From positions 1 through 54,429 of the forward strand of contig NZ_JADEVV010000027.1 of assembly GCF_015207985.1 (NCBI RefSeq): a DNA stretch of 54,429 nucleotides, written 5' to 3'. This document shows positions 46,710 to 54,429 of this stretch, piece after piece (within the stretch, counting starts at the first letter, position 1; the number at the start of each line of letters is the position of its first letter). The position numbers were made by a program, and so were the translations under genes. A model generated the notes under the pieces. The model ran no database searches. It was not told where the DNA came from and saw only the letters and a program-made list of their open reading frames with translations. The DNA is from Synechocystis salina LEGE 00031. Its GTDB lineage: Bacteria; Cyanobacteriota; Cyanobacteriia; Cyanobacteriales; Microcystaceae.

Positions 46710-47609
46710 ATGATTAAGGGCTTTGTCGCCGGTGAAGAATTTGCCCGATGGTATGCCACAGCCCGACAAATGGCGATCGCCCATGGCATTGAAGTGGGGG
46801 AACTGGATTGGCTTTTGCAGGGGTGGACGGACTTAGACCGCTTAACCTTACGGTTGCAAGATTTTAGTCGCAGGCAAATTAGCCTCAGGGAACCTTGGGA
46901 CAATGTTCAACAGGGCTGGCAGAAAAGGGTAGAGGAGAAATACCCGGTGCAATATCTGTTGGGGCACACCCAATGGCGCAATTTTGACCTCAAAGTTACC
47001 AGTGATGTATTGATTCCCCGCCCAGAGACGGAGTTAATTATTGATATAGTACAAAACCAAAGTGACCAGTGGGGATTAAGGGACCCCTCCGGCCATTGGG
47101 TAGATTTAGGCACCGGCAGTGGGGCCCTGGCCCTGGGCTTAGCTTCCCTCTTTCCCCACGCCCTAGTCCATGGGGTAGATTGCAGTGCCCCCGCGTTGGC
47201 GATCGCCAGGGAAAATGCCCAACGCCATCAGCTTGGCGATCGGATTCAATTCCATCAAGGCCATTGGTGGGAACCCCTCGGCCATCTACGGGGCCAGGTG
47301 CAGGGCATGGTGTCCAATCCTCCCTACATTCCCCAGGCGGAATTGCCCCAGTTACAGCCGGAAGTGATTAACCATGAACCCCTTTTAGCTTTAGATGGCG
47401 GGGCCGATGGCTTGCAGGCAGTGGAACAATTAATTCGGCGATCGCCAGCCTATTTAAAGCCCGGTGGTTTTTGGTTAGTGGAAATTATGGCCGGCCAGGC
47501 CCCCATCGTTGCTGAACTGTTGAGGAAGAATGGAACCTATCAAGATATCCACATTCATCGGGATCTAGCCGGCATTGAACGCTTTGTTTCCGCCCGTACC
47601 CTAGGCTGA
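46710..47609 (+). CDS. prmC: Release-factor glutamine methyltransferase PrmC (HemK)
   Basis: PrmC methylates the Gln of the GGQ motif in peptide release factors RF1 and RF2, improving translation termination. The 299-residue protein has an N-terminal helical domain, the SAM motif VDLGTGSGAL (131-140) and the catalytic NPPY (203-206). I set the start at ATG 46710. It is divergent from the REC-kinase gene and convergent with tldD. Confidence 0.94.
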   Translation: MIKGFVAGEEFARWYATARQMAIAHGIEVGELDWLLQGWTDLDRLTLRLQDFSRRQISLREPWDNVQQGWQKRVEEKYPVQYLLGHTQWRNFDLKVTSDVLIPRPETELIIDIVQNQSDQWGLRDPSGHWVDLGTGSGALALGLASLFPHALVHGVDCSAPALAIARENAQRHQLGDRIQFHQGHWWEPLGHLRGQVQGMVSNPPYIPQAELPQLQPEVINHEPLLALDGGADGLQAVEQLIRRSPAYLKPGGFWLVEIMAGQAPIVAELLRKNGTYQDIHIHRDLAGIERFVSARTLG

Positions 47610-47648
47610 ACTGGGGAGTTTTAGAAGTTTTGGGCAATTGGGAAAAAC

Positions 47649-49118
47649 CTAACGTCCACCCACCGTAATGCCATCAACCTTAATGTGGGGCTGGCCCACG
47701 GTGACATAAACACTGCCGCTCACAGAGCCACAAAACCCCGCCGCCAAACCTAAATCCTGGGAGGACATGGAAATTTTATTCATAATTTCCGTGGCTGTGC
47801 CAATTAACGTTGCGCCTTTGAGGGGTTTAGTCAACTTACCGTTTTCTACCAAGTAAGCTTCGGAAACCGCAAAGTTAAATTCCCCCGTGGCTCCGACGCT
47901 ACCGCCGCCCATTTGCTTGCAGTAAATACCCTTTTCGACGGAATTAAAAATGTCATCCACCGAATAATTACCCGGGGCAATGTAGGTGTTACGCATGCGG
48001 GAAGCGGCTGCATAGGCATAGCTTTGCCGACGACCACTGCCGGTGCGGGGATGGCCGGTGCGGATGGAACCGGTGCGATCGGCAATGAAGTTTTTCAAAA
48101 TGCCGTTTTCGATCAACAGAGTGCGCTGGGTGGGCATGCCTTCATCGTCCATATCAATGGTGCCAAAGGCCTTATCGGTCAGCCCTTCATCCCAGGCAGT
48201 AAGATTTTCATGGGCAATTTTTTCCCCTTTTTTATCCAGGAAAGGAGTGGTTTTGTGCTCAATTTGGGTGGTTTCCAACAGGTGACCACAGGCTTCGTGG
48301 AAAATTACCCCCCCGAACTGGTTGGCCATAATGATGGGATAGTTGCCTGATTCCACGTAATCGGCGTAGAGCATTTTTCCGGCAGATTCGGCCACTTCCT
48401 GGGCCGCAGTTTCCGCATCCCAAGTGCGTAAATAGTCGGGGTTACTGGTGTCCCCGGAACGCTTACTCATGGAAGTGCGGTGTTCACCATCGGCACAAAA
48501 GAGGGAAAATCCCACGGATTGGGTGAGGCGGATATCCCGGGCAAAGGTACCGTCACTAGCCGCCACCAAAACCTCTTGCCAATCACGAAAATAGGCGGCC
48601 CGCCGGGATTGGGCATGGCTGGCATAGCGGTCTAATTTTTGGTTGGCCCCCAGCAAAATATCGCTCATCTCCTGCATGGGGCTACAACGATGTAGCCATT
48701 GGTCTTTTTCCTTCGCTCCGGCATAGTCCCGTAACATTTCCAGATTCAGTTCAGGCACAAAGGATTGGCCCGCTGGTAGTGTCAAACCCAAGATGGATAG
48801 GCCTTTTTCCAGGGCGGTGCGGAGCCCATTAAAGGAAAGGTCATTGGTGCTGACGTAACAGTCGCCCTTGCCTTTATAAACCCGGACGCCACAACCGCTG
48901 GAGAGTCTGGGGGTGAGGCTGGTGATGGCGTCATCTTCGGCTAAGCAACTGACGTAATTGACTTTTTCGAGGAAAAATTCCACAAAGTCTGCTCCGGCGG
49001 CCCTCCCCAAACCCAATAGGGTGGATAACGATTCCTGCCATCTACCATCGAGGCGATCGCCAGGGGTGGTGTAGTTGAGGCTGGGTAAATCCTGGGAGAG
49101 GAGCAGGGTGGGGGCCAT
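47649..49118 (-). CDS. tldD: Metalloprotease TldD
   Basis: TldD is the zinc-binding half of the TldD/TldE protease, which degrades unfolded peptides and matures some peptides such as microcins. This 489-residue protein has the metal motif H274-E275-ACG-H279 (IFHEACGH) and the C-terminal block [21 protein letters not shown]. Length is normal. It starts at ATG 49118. TldE/PmbA is not in the window. Confidence 0.93.
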   Translation of the reverse strand: MAPTLLLSQDLPSLNYTTPGDRLDGRWQESLSTLLGLGRAAGADFVEFFLEKVNYVSCLAEDDAITSLTPRLSSGCGVRVYKGKGDCYVSTNDLSFNGLRTALEKGLSILGLTLPAGQSFVPELNLEMLRDYAGAKEKDQWLHRCSPMQEMSDILLGANQKLDRYASHAQSRRAAYFRDWQEVLVAASDGTFARDIRLTQSVGFSLFCADGEHRTSMSKRSGDTSNPDYLRTWDAETAAQEVAESAGKMLYADYVESGNYPIIMANQFGGVIFHEACGHLLETTQIEHKTTPFLDKKGEKIAHENLTAWDEGLTDKAFGTIDMDDEGMPTQRTLLIENGILKNFIADRTGSIRTGHPRTGSGRRQSYAYAAASRMRNTYIAPGNYSVDDIFNSVEKGIYCKQMGGGSVGATGEFNFAVSEAYLVENGKLTKPLKGATLIGTATEIMNKISMSSQDLGLAAGFCGSVSGSVYVTVGQPHIKVDGITVGGR

Positions 49119-49227
49119 AGTGATTTTTTCAGGAATGAGTGAAATATTTCTTAATGTATTCTAACCAATTTAACCTGGGCTTTTACATCTTCTTTATAAA
49201 TTTTTATGGACTGATAATCCTAGGTAC

Positions 49228-49659
49228 TTATTCGGATTTTGGAAAAATAAATAAGTTTTGAAATGGCTTGGTATTTTTCCAGCGATAGATACTAAAATCT
49301 CGATAATCAATGGAAAGAATACGACCATGACCAAGGCTTTCTGCCAAGATCACCAGAGATGCATCGGCAAGATCCATTGGCAAGTCACGATATTTTGTCA
49401 TAAGTTGCTCAATGCGGGGGCAATGACTGGGTTTGATGTCAAATATATTGAGTTTTCCTGTGCCAATTTTTCTAATAAATGCCTGCGGTGCATTAATTCC
49501 AACCCGATTTTGTAGTAGATAGCAAGTTTCAGTAACAACACACCAAGTCGTTATAAATTGCTCTTCTTGTAAAGAGTAAAACACATTCACTGCCGGGATA
49601 TGAACCTCATCATTTTTATTAGCTAAGGCAAGCCAAAAGCCAGTATCAACAATGATCAT
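49228..49659 (-). CDS. PIN-domain protein, probable toxin
   Basis: This 143-residue protein has the PIN residues D5 (IIVDTGFW), E44 (VVTETCYLL), D96/D99 (MDLADASLV) and D118 (LSIDYRDF). It is a typical VapC-like layout. The start ATG 49659 lies inside the last codons of the upstream antitoxin gene (14-base overlap). RNase activity and target are inferred from family. Confidence 0.82.
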   Translation of the reverse strand: MIIVDTGFWLALANKNDEVHIPAVNVFYSLQEEQFITTWCVVTETCYLLQNRVGINAPQAFIRKIGTGKLNIFDIKPSHCPRIEQLMTKYRDLPMDLADASLVILAESLGHGRILSIDYRDFSIYRWKNTKPFQNLFIFPKSE

Positions 49660-49873
49660 GTTTTTTTTCTAATTCACAGTTCAAATAAGTTTTATATTTT
49701 CTAGAAAGATCGGGTTCTGCATCTATGCAACCAATAAAATCTGACCAGTCTGTTGAAGAAAATGGTGTGTTTGCAACATGATTTTCCTTGAGGCTTTCGA
49801 TTAAATCAAAAACAATTTCCTGAGCCTCAGGAGAAAGCTCTGCCAGATCCTGTTGAATGGTGTCGAGATTCAT
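49646..49873 (-). CDS. Putative antitoxin paired with the PIN gene
   Basis: This 75-residue acidic protein (LDTIQQDLAELSPEAQEIVFDLIESLKENH) has a helical N-terminal half like antitoxins of the DUF2281/VapB-like kind. It overlaps the PIN gene by 14 bases. No DNA-binding domain is certain. It lies 65 bases beyond the end of the RND pump gene on the same strand. Confidence 0.72.
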   Translation of the reverse strand: MNLDTIQQDLAELSPEAQEIVFDLIESLKENHVANTPFSSTDWSDFIGCIDAEPDLSRKYKTYLNCELEKKHDHC

Positions 49874-49938
49874 TGGCTAATTTTGACTAAAAAGCTAGCT
49901 GTGGCAATAAAACCAGGTTTGTTCTCTTTTCACACATT

Positions 49939-52900
49939 TTAGCCATTCTGGTGGGGCGCTGGGGTCGGGCTCTGGGGCTGGGCTTCGGGGAGAGATTCTG
50001 ATGGGGAGGATTTAGGGGCCAAAAGTTGCCCACTGATGGTTTTGACCACAATGTATAAAACCGGCACCACAAACAAGCTCAGGAAGGTGGCCACCAACAT
50101 GCCGCCAAACACCGCTGTGCCCAACGCTTGCCGACTACCGGCCCCTGCTCCAGTGGCGATCGCCAGGGGAAAAATACCAAACAGGGTGGAAAAACCGGTC
50201 ATAAGAATGGGACGGAGACGATCCTGGGCCGCCTCTAGGGCCGCTTTGACAATGGGATAACCCTGTGCCCTGAGTTGGTTGGCAAATTCCACGATTAGAA
50301 TGGCGTTTTTACTCGACAGACCAATGAGCATCACCAAGCCAATTTGACAGTAGACATCATTGGGAAAGCCCCGCAAGCTTTGCGCCATCAACGCCCCCAA
50401 AATAGCTAGGGGTACACTAAGTAGGATGATTACCGGATCAACGTAATTTTCGTACTGGGCGGCCAATACCAGGAAAACAAACAATAAACCCAAACCGAAA
50501 ATGATTGGTGCCTGCCCCTGGGAAGTAACTTCCTCCAAGGAAATCCCCGACCACTGGAAATCAAACCCCGGTGGCATCACTTGACGGGCGATCGCCGCCA
50601 TGGCATTCATGGCCTGCCCCGTACTCACCCCCTGGTTGGCTGACCCGGTAATGGCAATGGAACGGAATAGGTTGTAATGGGTGATGATCGGTGCCCCCAC
50701 CCCCTGGGTAACCTTGACCAGATTGGCCATGGGGATCATAGTGCCGGATTCACTACGCACATACAGCCGGTTAATATCCTCTGGGCTACTGCGGAACTGT
50801 TCGTCAGCCTGGAGGTAAACCCGATAGGTGCGGCCCTGCAAGACAAAATCGTTCACATAGCTAGAGCCCAAGGCCGTTTCCATGGTCTGGAAAATTTGAT
50901 CCACGGGAACCCCTAAGCTCTTGGCTCGGTTGCGGTCCACATTCACAATCAATTGGGGACTATTGGCTTGGAAGGTGCTGAACACCCTTTGTAAATCTGG
51001 GCTTTGGTTCGCGGCCCCCAAAATTTGTCCCATGGTGGCCACCATGGTGTCCAATTCACTGTTAACCCGCAGATCCTGTAGTTGGAAGTCAAAGCCGCCA
51101 AACTGTCCTAGTCCCCGGATGGGAGGCGGATTAAGGGGAAAAATGTTGGCTTCAGGAATCTGGGAAAATTTACCAAACATTTGACCGATGATGGCTTGCA
51201 CCGATTGATTGGGAGCGGGGCGCTCACCCCAGGGTTTGAGGCGGGAGAAAATGATGCCCTGGTTAGGGCTATTACCACTAAAGCTAAATCCCCCCACCGC
51301 AAAAGTTGCCGTTATCTCTGGCACTGCCAATAACTCCTTTTCCACCTGGGCCATGACCCGACTGGTGTACTGCAAAGATACTCCCTGGGGAGCCTGAATG
51401 ATGGTAATGAAATAGCCCTGGTCTTCGTCCGGTAAAAAGGCGGTGGGCACTGTTAAGTACAACCAGGCCGTGGCCCCGATTAGGAGCACAAAAACCCCCA
51501 CTACCATGGCCTTAAACTTGACTAGCCTCTGCAGGGCACCGCCATAGAGTTGACGTACCCGCTCCAGCCGCCGGTTAAACCAATTAAAAAACCAGGCGAT
51601 CGCCGCTGGAGGTTCCTGGCCTTCCCGCAACAGTAGGGCACAGAGGGAAGGGGTGAGGGTGAGGGCGAGAAAAGTGGACAGGAGAATGGAAAAGGCAATG
51701 GTGAGGGCAAATTGTTGGTATAAAGCCCCCGTTGTTCCCGGAAAGAATGCCACCGGAATAAATACCGCCATCAACACCAAGGAAGTGGCAATTACCGCCC
51801 CCGTTAGTTCCCCCATGGCTTCCTGGGCCGCCTGCTTGGGGTCTTCGTGCTTCACCTTAATGAAACGGCTAATCTGCTCCACCACAATGATGGCATCGTC
51901 CACTACCATCCCCGTGGCCAAAGTTAAACCGAACAAAGTCAAGCTATTGATGGAAAAGTCAAATAGTTTAACAAAGCCAAAGGTACCAATGAGCGCCAGG
52001 GGAATAGTCAAAGCGGGAATTAAAGCCGATCGCCAATCCTGGAGAAAAACCAGAATGACCAAAATAACCAGAACCACCGCAATTAAGAGGGTTTTTACCA
52101 CCTCAAACAGGGACTCCTGGACAAATTCAGTGGTGTCAAAGGCCACGTTATACTCAATGCCTTCGGGAAAATTCTCCGCCAGCCGGGCCATTTCCTCTTT
52201 AACCAAGTGGGCAACTTCCAGGGCATTACTGTCTAGTAGTTGATAAATACCTAGCCCCACCGCTTCCTCCCCCCGAAAGCGCAAAAAGCTGTTGTAATTC
52301 TCTGCCCCCAGTTCCACCCGGCCAATGTCCTTAAACCTGATCACAGAGCCACTGGGCCCTGATTTGACAATTAAATTTTCAAAGTCCCCCAAATCGGCCA
52401 ACTGACTGCTAGCCCGTAAATCCAGTTGGTATTCTTGCCCGGGCGGTGCCGGTTCAGCTCCAATTTGCCCAGCTCCCACCTGGAGGTTTTGTTCCCTCAG
52501 GGCTTGGCTGAGATCCTCCATGGTCAACTGTTGGGCCGCCAGTTTCATCGGATCTACCCAAAGACGCATGGCATAGAGCCGTTCCCCGAAAATCCGCACA
52601 TTCCCCACCCCAGTGATCCGACGGAGGGGATCCACCAAATAGCGGTCGGCGTAGTTGCTTAAAAAGACGTTGTCATACTGACCATTGGGGCTAGTGATGC
52701 CAATGCCCAGCAAGAGCGCATTCGATTCTTTGTTAACCCTCACCCCTGTGCGATTGACCGATTCTGGCAACTGGGGGGAAGCTAAGGCCACCCGATTCTG
52801 CACGTCAACGGCGGCAATATCTTTATTCTGACTGCGGTCAAAGGTGACAGTGATGCTGCTGGTGCCATCGTTACTACTGGTGGAGCTAATGTAGCGCATG

Positions 52901-53124
52901 CCTTCCACCCCATTAATCTGCCGCTCCAAAATGTCGGTAACGGCCCTTTCCACCACCTCTGCATTGGCACCGCTGTAGTTGGAAGTCACCTGAATGGCTG
53001 TGGGGGCAATTTCGGGAAACTGGGCCACGGGGAGATTGACCAAGCTGATCATTCCCACCAAGAGGATGATAATGGCGCAAACGCTGGCAAAAACGGGGCG
53101 TTTAATGAAGAAATCGACAAACAT
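49939..53124 (-). CDS. RND-family multidrug efflux transporter (AcrB/HAE1 type)
   Basis: This 1061-residue inner-membrane pump has the RND layout: a first helix (about 10-30), large periplasmic loops and two groups of membrane helices. The MVVDDAIIVVEQI proton-relay Asp pair is present in TM4, as is the family start FVDFFIKRPVFASV. It probably exports drugs or lipids using the proton gradient together with a membrane-fusion protein and an outer-membrane channel. Neither partner is in the window. I chose ATG 53124 over GTG 53133. Confidence 0.93.
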   Translation of the reverse strand: MFVDFFIKRPVFASVCAIIILLVGMISLVNLPVAQFPEIAPTAIQVTSNYSGANAEVVERAVTDILERQINGVEGMRYISSTSSNDGTSSITVTFDRSQNKDIAAVDVQNRVALASPQLPESVNRTGVRVNKESNALLLGIGITSPNGQYDNVFLSNYADRYLVDPLRRITGVGNVRIFGERLYAMRLWVDPMKLAAQQLTMEDLSQALREQNLQVGAGQIGAEPAPPGQEYQLDLRASSQLADLGDFENLIVKSGPSGSVIRFKDIGRVELGAENYNSFLRFRGEEAVGLGIYQLLDSNALEVAHLVKEEMARLAENFPEGIEYNVAFDTTEFVQESLFEVVKTLLIAVVLVILVILVFLQDWRSALIPALTIPLALIGTFGFVKLFDFSINSLTLFGLTLATGMVVDDAIIVVEQISRFIKVKHEDPKQAAQEAMGELTGAVIATSLVLMAVFIPVAFFPGTTGALYQQFALTIAFSILLSTFLALTLTPSLCALLLREGQEPPAAIAWFFNWFNRRLERVRQLYGGALQRLVKFKAMVVGVFVLLIGATAWLYLTVPTAFLPDEDQGYFITIIQAPQGVSLQYTSRVMAQVEKELLAVPEITATFAVGGFSFSGNSPNQGIIFSRLKPWGERPAPNQSVQAIIGQMFGKFSQIPEANIFPLNPPPIRGLGQFGGFDFQLQDLRVNSELDTMVATMGQILGAANQSPDLQRVFSTFQANSPQLIVNVDRNRAKSLGVPVDQIFQTMETALGSSYVNDFVLQGRTYRVYLQADEQFRSSPEDINRLYVRSESGTMIPMANLVKVTQGVGAPIITHYNLFRSIAITGSANQGVSTGQAMNAMAAIARQVMPPGFDFQWSGISLEEVTSQGQAPIIFGLGLLFVFLVLAAQYENYVDPVIILLSVPLAILGALMAQSLRGFPNDVYCQIGLVMLIGLSSKNAILIVEFANQLRAQGYPIVKAALEAAQDRLRPILMTGFSTLFGIFPLAIATGAGAGSRQALGTAVFGGMLVATFLSLFVVPVLYIVVKTISGQLLAPKSSPSESLPEAQPQSPTPAPHQNG

Positions 53125-53392
53125 GGTAGGCACAAAGGCGGTTCAGCGGCGAAGACTGGCTTTAAACCCGGCCGTCGTTGCCATATTGTTACATATCTTT
53201 AACAATGCCCTAACCCTACTTTGGGTTGATCTTTCCGTTGCCCAGAAGCTTAATTTGGGCTGGAGGGATTGGTGGAACCGCTCTGGTGATCCCCATCTTC
53301 CTCAAGGGAAAATTCTGCCCCAACGGACCGCTGGGGAATGGGAAAAACTAGTAGTATTACTCACTAGATCGCAGAAGAAAACTAGAGCATAG
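53123..53392 (+). CDS. Candidate 89-residue protein between the RND gene and aroB
   Basis: A plus-strand frame starts at ATG 53123, overlapping the minus-strand RND start by two bases. It runs 89 codons to TAG at 53390-53392, overlapping the last bases of aroB. Its middle is coding-like, with a hydrophobic stretch (about 16-34) and a tail rich in Trp and charged residues ([14 protein letters not shown]). There is no strong ribosome site, and a start further in is possible. It may be a real small gene, a relic, or a chance frame. Confidence 0.3.
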   Translation: MVGTKAVQRRRLALNPAVVAILLHIFNNALTLLWVDLSVAQKLNLGWRDWWNRSGDPHLPQGKILPQRTAGEWEKLVVLLTRSQKKTRA

Positions 53393-54429
53393 TAGCCTTA
53401 ATGACTTCCCCCGTAACCGCATCACTCATGATCACCTGCCCGATCGCCGTGGGGAGAATGAAGCGCACCTTACCGGCTTTGACTTTTTTGTCGTGCAGTA
53501 AACTCGCCAGCAAATCTTCTACCGCCAAGGAGGGAGGAACTTCCGTGGGTAATTTAGTTTTGAGCAATAGTTGCCGCTGGCGATCGCCTAACTCGTGGTC
53601 ACAAAGTCCTAGACAATGGGCAATTTTGGCCGCCGCTTCCATGCCAATGGCCACCGCCTCCCCATGGTTAATCACCCCGTAGCCCGTTAAACTTTCTACC
53701 CCGTGGCCAATGGTGTGACCATAGTTGAGGATGGCCCGTAACCCTGCTTCTTTCTCGTCCTGGCTGACCACGTCCACTTTTGCTTGGCAGGAGCGTTGGA
53801 TAATTTGGGTTAGCAATGCCGGGGCCAGGCGATCGATGCTCGATAAATCGTCTGCCTCTTCTAAGGCGGTAAACAATTCTGGGTCCCAAATCACCCCGTA
53901 TTTAATCACCTCCGCCATGCCCGCCCGAAATTCCCGTTCCGGCAGGGTTTTTAACACAGTGGGGTCAATGTACACCAAGCGGGGCTGGTAAAAAGCACCA
54001 ATTAAATTTTTGCCTTGGGGATGGTTCACCCCCGTTTTGCCGCCAATGGCAGCATCCACCATGGCCAGTAAAGAAGTGGGCACCTGGACAAAATTAATAC
54101 CCCGCAGCCAAGTGGCCGCCCCAAAGCCGGTCATGTCACCAATCACCCCTCCCCCCAGGGCCAGCAGGGTGGAATTGCGTTCCAAATTGGCTTGGAAAGC
54201 GACATCGTAAAGCTCATTAATGGAGGCCAGGGTTTTATGGGTTTCCCCAGCGGGTATTAAATGCTGAAAAACCTCATAACCCGCCTTTTGTAAAGCTTGA
54301 ATGACAACTTCGCCGTAGTGGTCATAAATTTCCGGGTTAGACACCACCATAATTTTTTGGCCCAAGCCGAGGGGAGCTAAATAGCTCGCAATTTCTGCCA
54401 AGCCCCCCGGCACAATCTGTACTTGATAG
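53382..54429 (-). CDS. aroB: 3-dehydroquinate synthase, partial at right edge
   Basis: AroB closes the ring of DAHP to 3-dehydroquinate, the second step of the shikimate pathway for aromatic amino acids. The visible 349 codons have [40 protein letters not shown] and the metal-ligand HTIGHGVE block. The frame stays open to the window edge with a conserved YQVQIVPGG start-type strand, so the true start lies beyond 54429 (about 12-15 residues missing). The internal GTG at 54413 is not the start. Confidence 0.95.
   Translation of the reverse strand, partial: YQVQIVPGGLAEIASYLAPLGLGQKIMVVSNPEIYDHYGEVVIQALQKAGYEVFQHLIPAGETHKTLASINELYDVAFQANLERNSTLLALGGGVIGDMTGFGAATWLRGINFVQVPTSLLAMVDAAIGGKTGVNHPQGKNLIGAFYQPRLVYIDPTVLKTLPEREFRAGMAEVIKYGVIWDPELFTALEEADDLSSIDRLAPALLTQIIQRSCQAKVDVVSQDEKEAGLRAILNYGHTIGHGVESLTGYGVINHGEAVAIGMEAAAKIAHCLGLCDHELGDRQRQLLLKTKLPTEVPPSLAVEDLLASLLHDKKVKAGKVRFILPTAIGQVIMSDAVTGEVIKATML

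Noticed and set aside
52994-53122. Upstream extension of the 53123 frame
   Set aside because: It is antisense to the start of the RND pump and adds no conserved residues.

Overview
The window is cyanobacterial chromosomal DNA, most like the unicellular genus Synechocystis. Three things support this. The palindrome GGCGATCGCC (HIP1) recurs dozens of times. The gene families are typically cyanobacterial: bidirectional Hox hydrogenase, GlgA, Uma2/DUF820 genes and PIN toxin-antitoxin pairs. The hox gene order, including its inserted small genes, matches what I remember of Synechocystis sp. PCC 6803. I could run no database search, so the strain is not fixed. I found no tRNA, rRNA, CRISPR array or intact insertion sequence.

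Layout. 1-2.4 kb: a damaged WD40/J-domain gene, an SGNH esterase and tsaB. 2.4-5 kb: a WecG/TagA glycosyltransferase and a metallophosphoesterase. 5.3-8.7 kb: a minus-strand group of two different MscS-type channels and a small membrane protein. 8.9-12.8 kb: a methyltransferase and an ABC exporter (ATPase plus permease). 12.9-15 kb: an SDR and a GNAT acetyltransferase, divergent from a TetR regulator, with two similar operator-like sites between them. 15.2-18.4 kb: glgA, msrA and an rfbD-like reductase.

18.4-28.2 kb is the hydrogenase region. It has hypD (NiFe-centre assembly) on the minus strand, then the plus-strand cluster hoxE-hoxF-[Uma2]-hoxU-hoxY-[antitoxin-PIN toxin]-hoxH. HoxEFU form the diaphorase and HoxYH the NiFe hydrogenase. 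The inserted genes are not hydrogenase parts. A strong stem-loop lies between hoxE and hoxF. A 43-residue membrane-type micro-ORF with a good ribosome site follows hoxH.

28.2-33.2 kb (minus): a beta-ketoacyl synthase, an M16 protease homologue that lacks its zinc site, and the ATP synthase pair atpD-atpC with a long stem-loop between the two genes. 33.3-39.4 kb (plus): a hybrid histidine kinase, a REC-kinase, a GT4 glycosyltransferase, another Uma2 gene and a transglutaminase-like protein. 39.4-44.8 kb: a PIN toxin-antitoxin pair, ahcY with a clear terminator, the (p)ppGpp enzyme Rel/SpoT with a recognisable promoter, and a PatD-like small protein. 44.9-49.9 kb: a small membrane protein, another REC-kinase, prmC, tldD and a third PIN toxin-antitoxin pair. 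49.9-54.4 kb: a large RND efflux pump and aroB, which runs off the right edge.

The most useful leads are the candidate small proteins and RNA structures that ordinary gene calling would miss (28088-28219, 44256-44378, 53123-53392, 21957-22002, 31635-31683), the TetR/GNAT/SDR divergon, and two enzyme homologues with altered catalytic residues.
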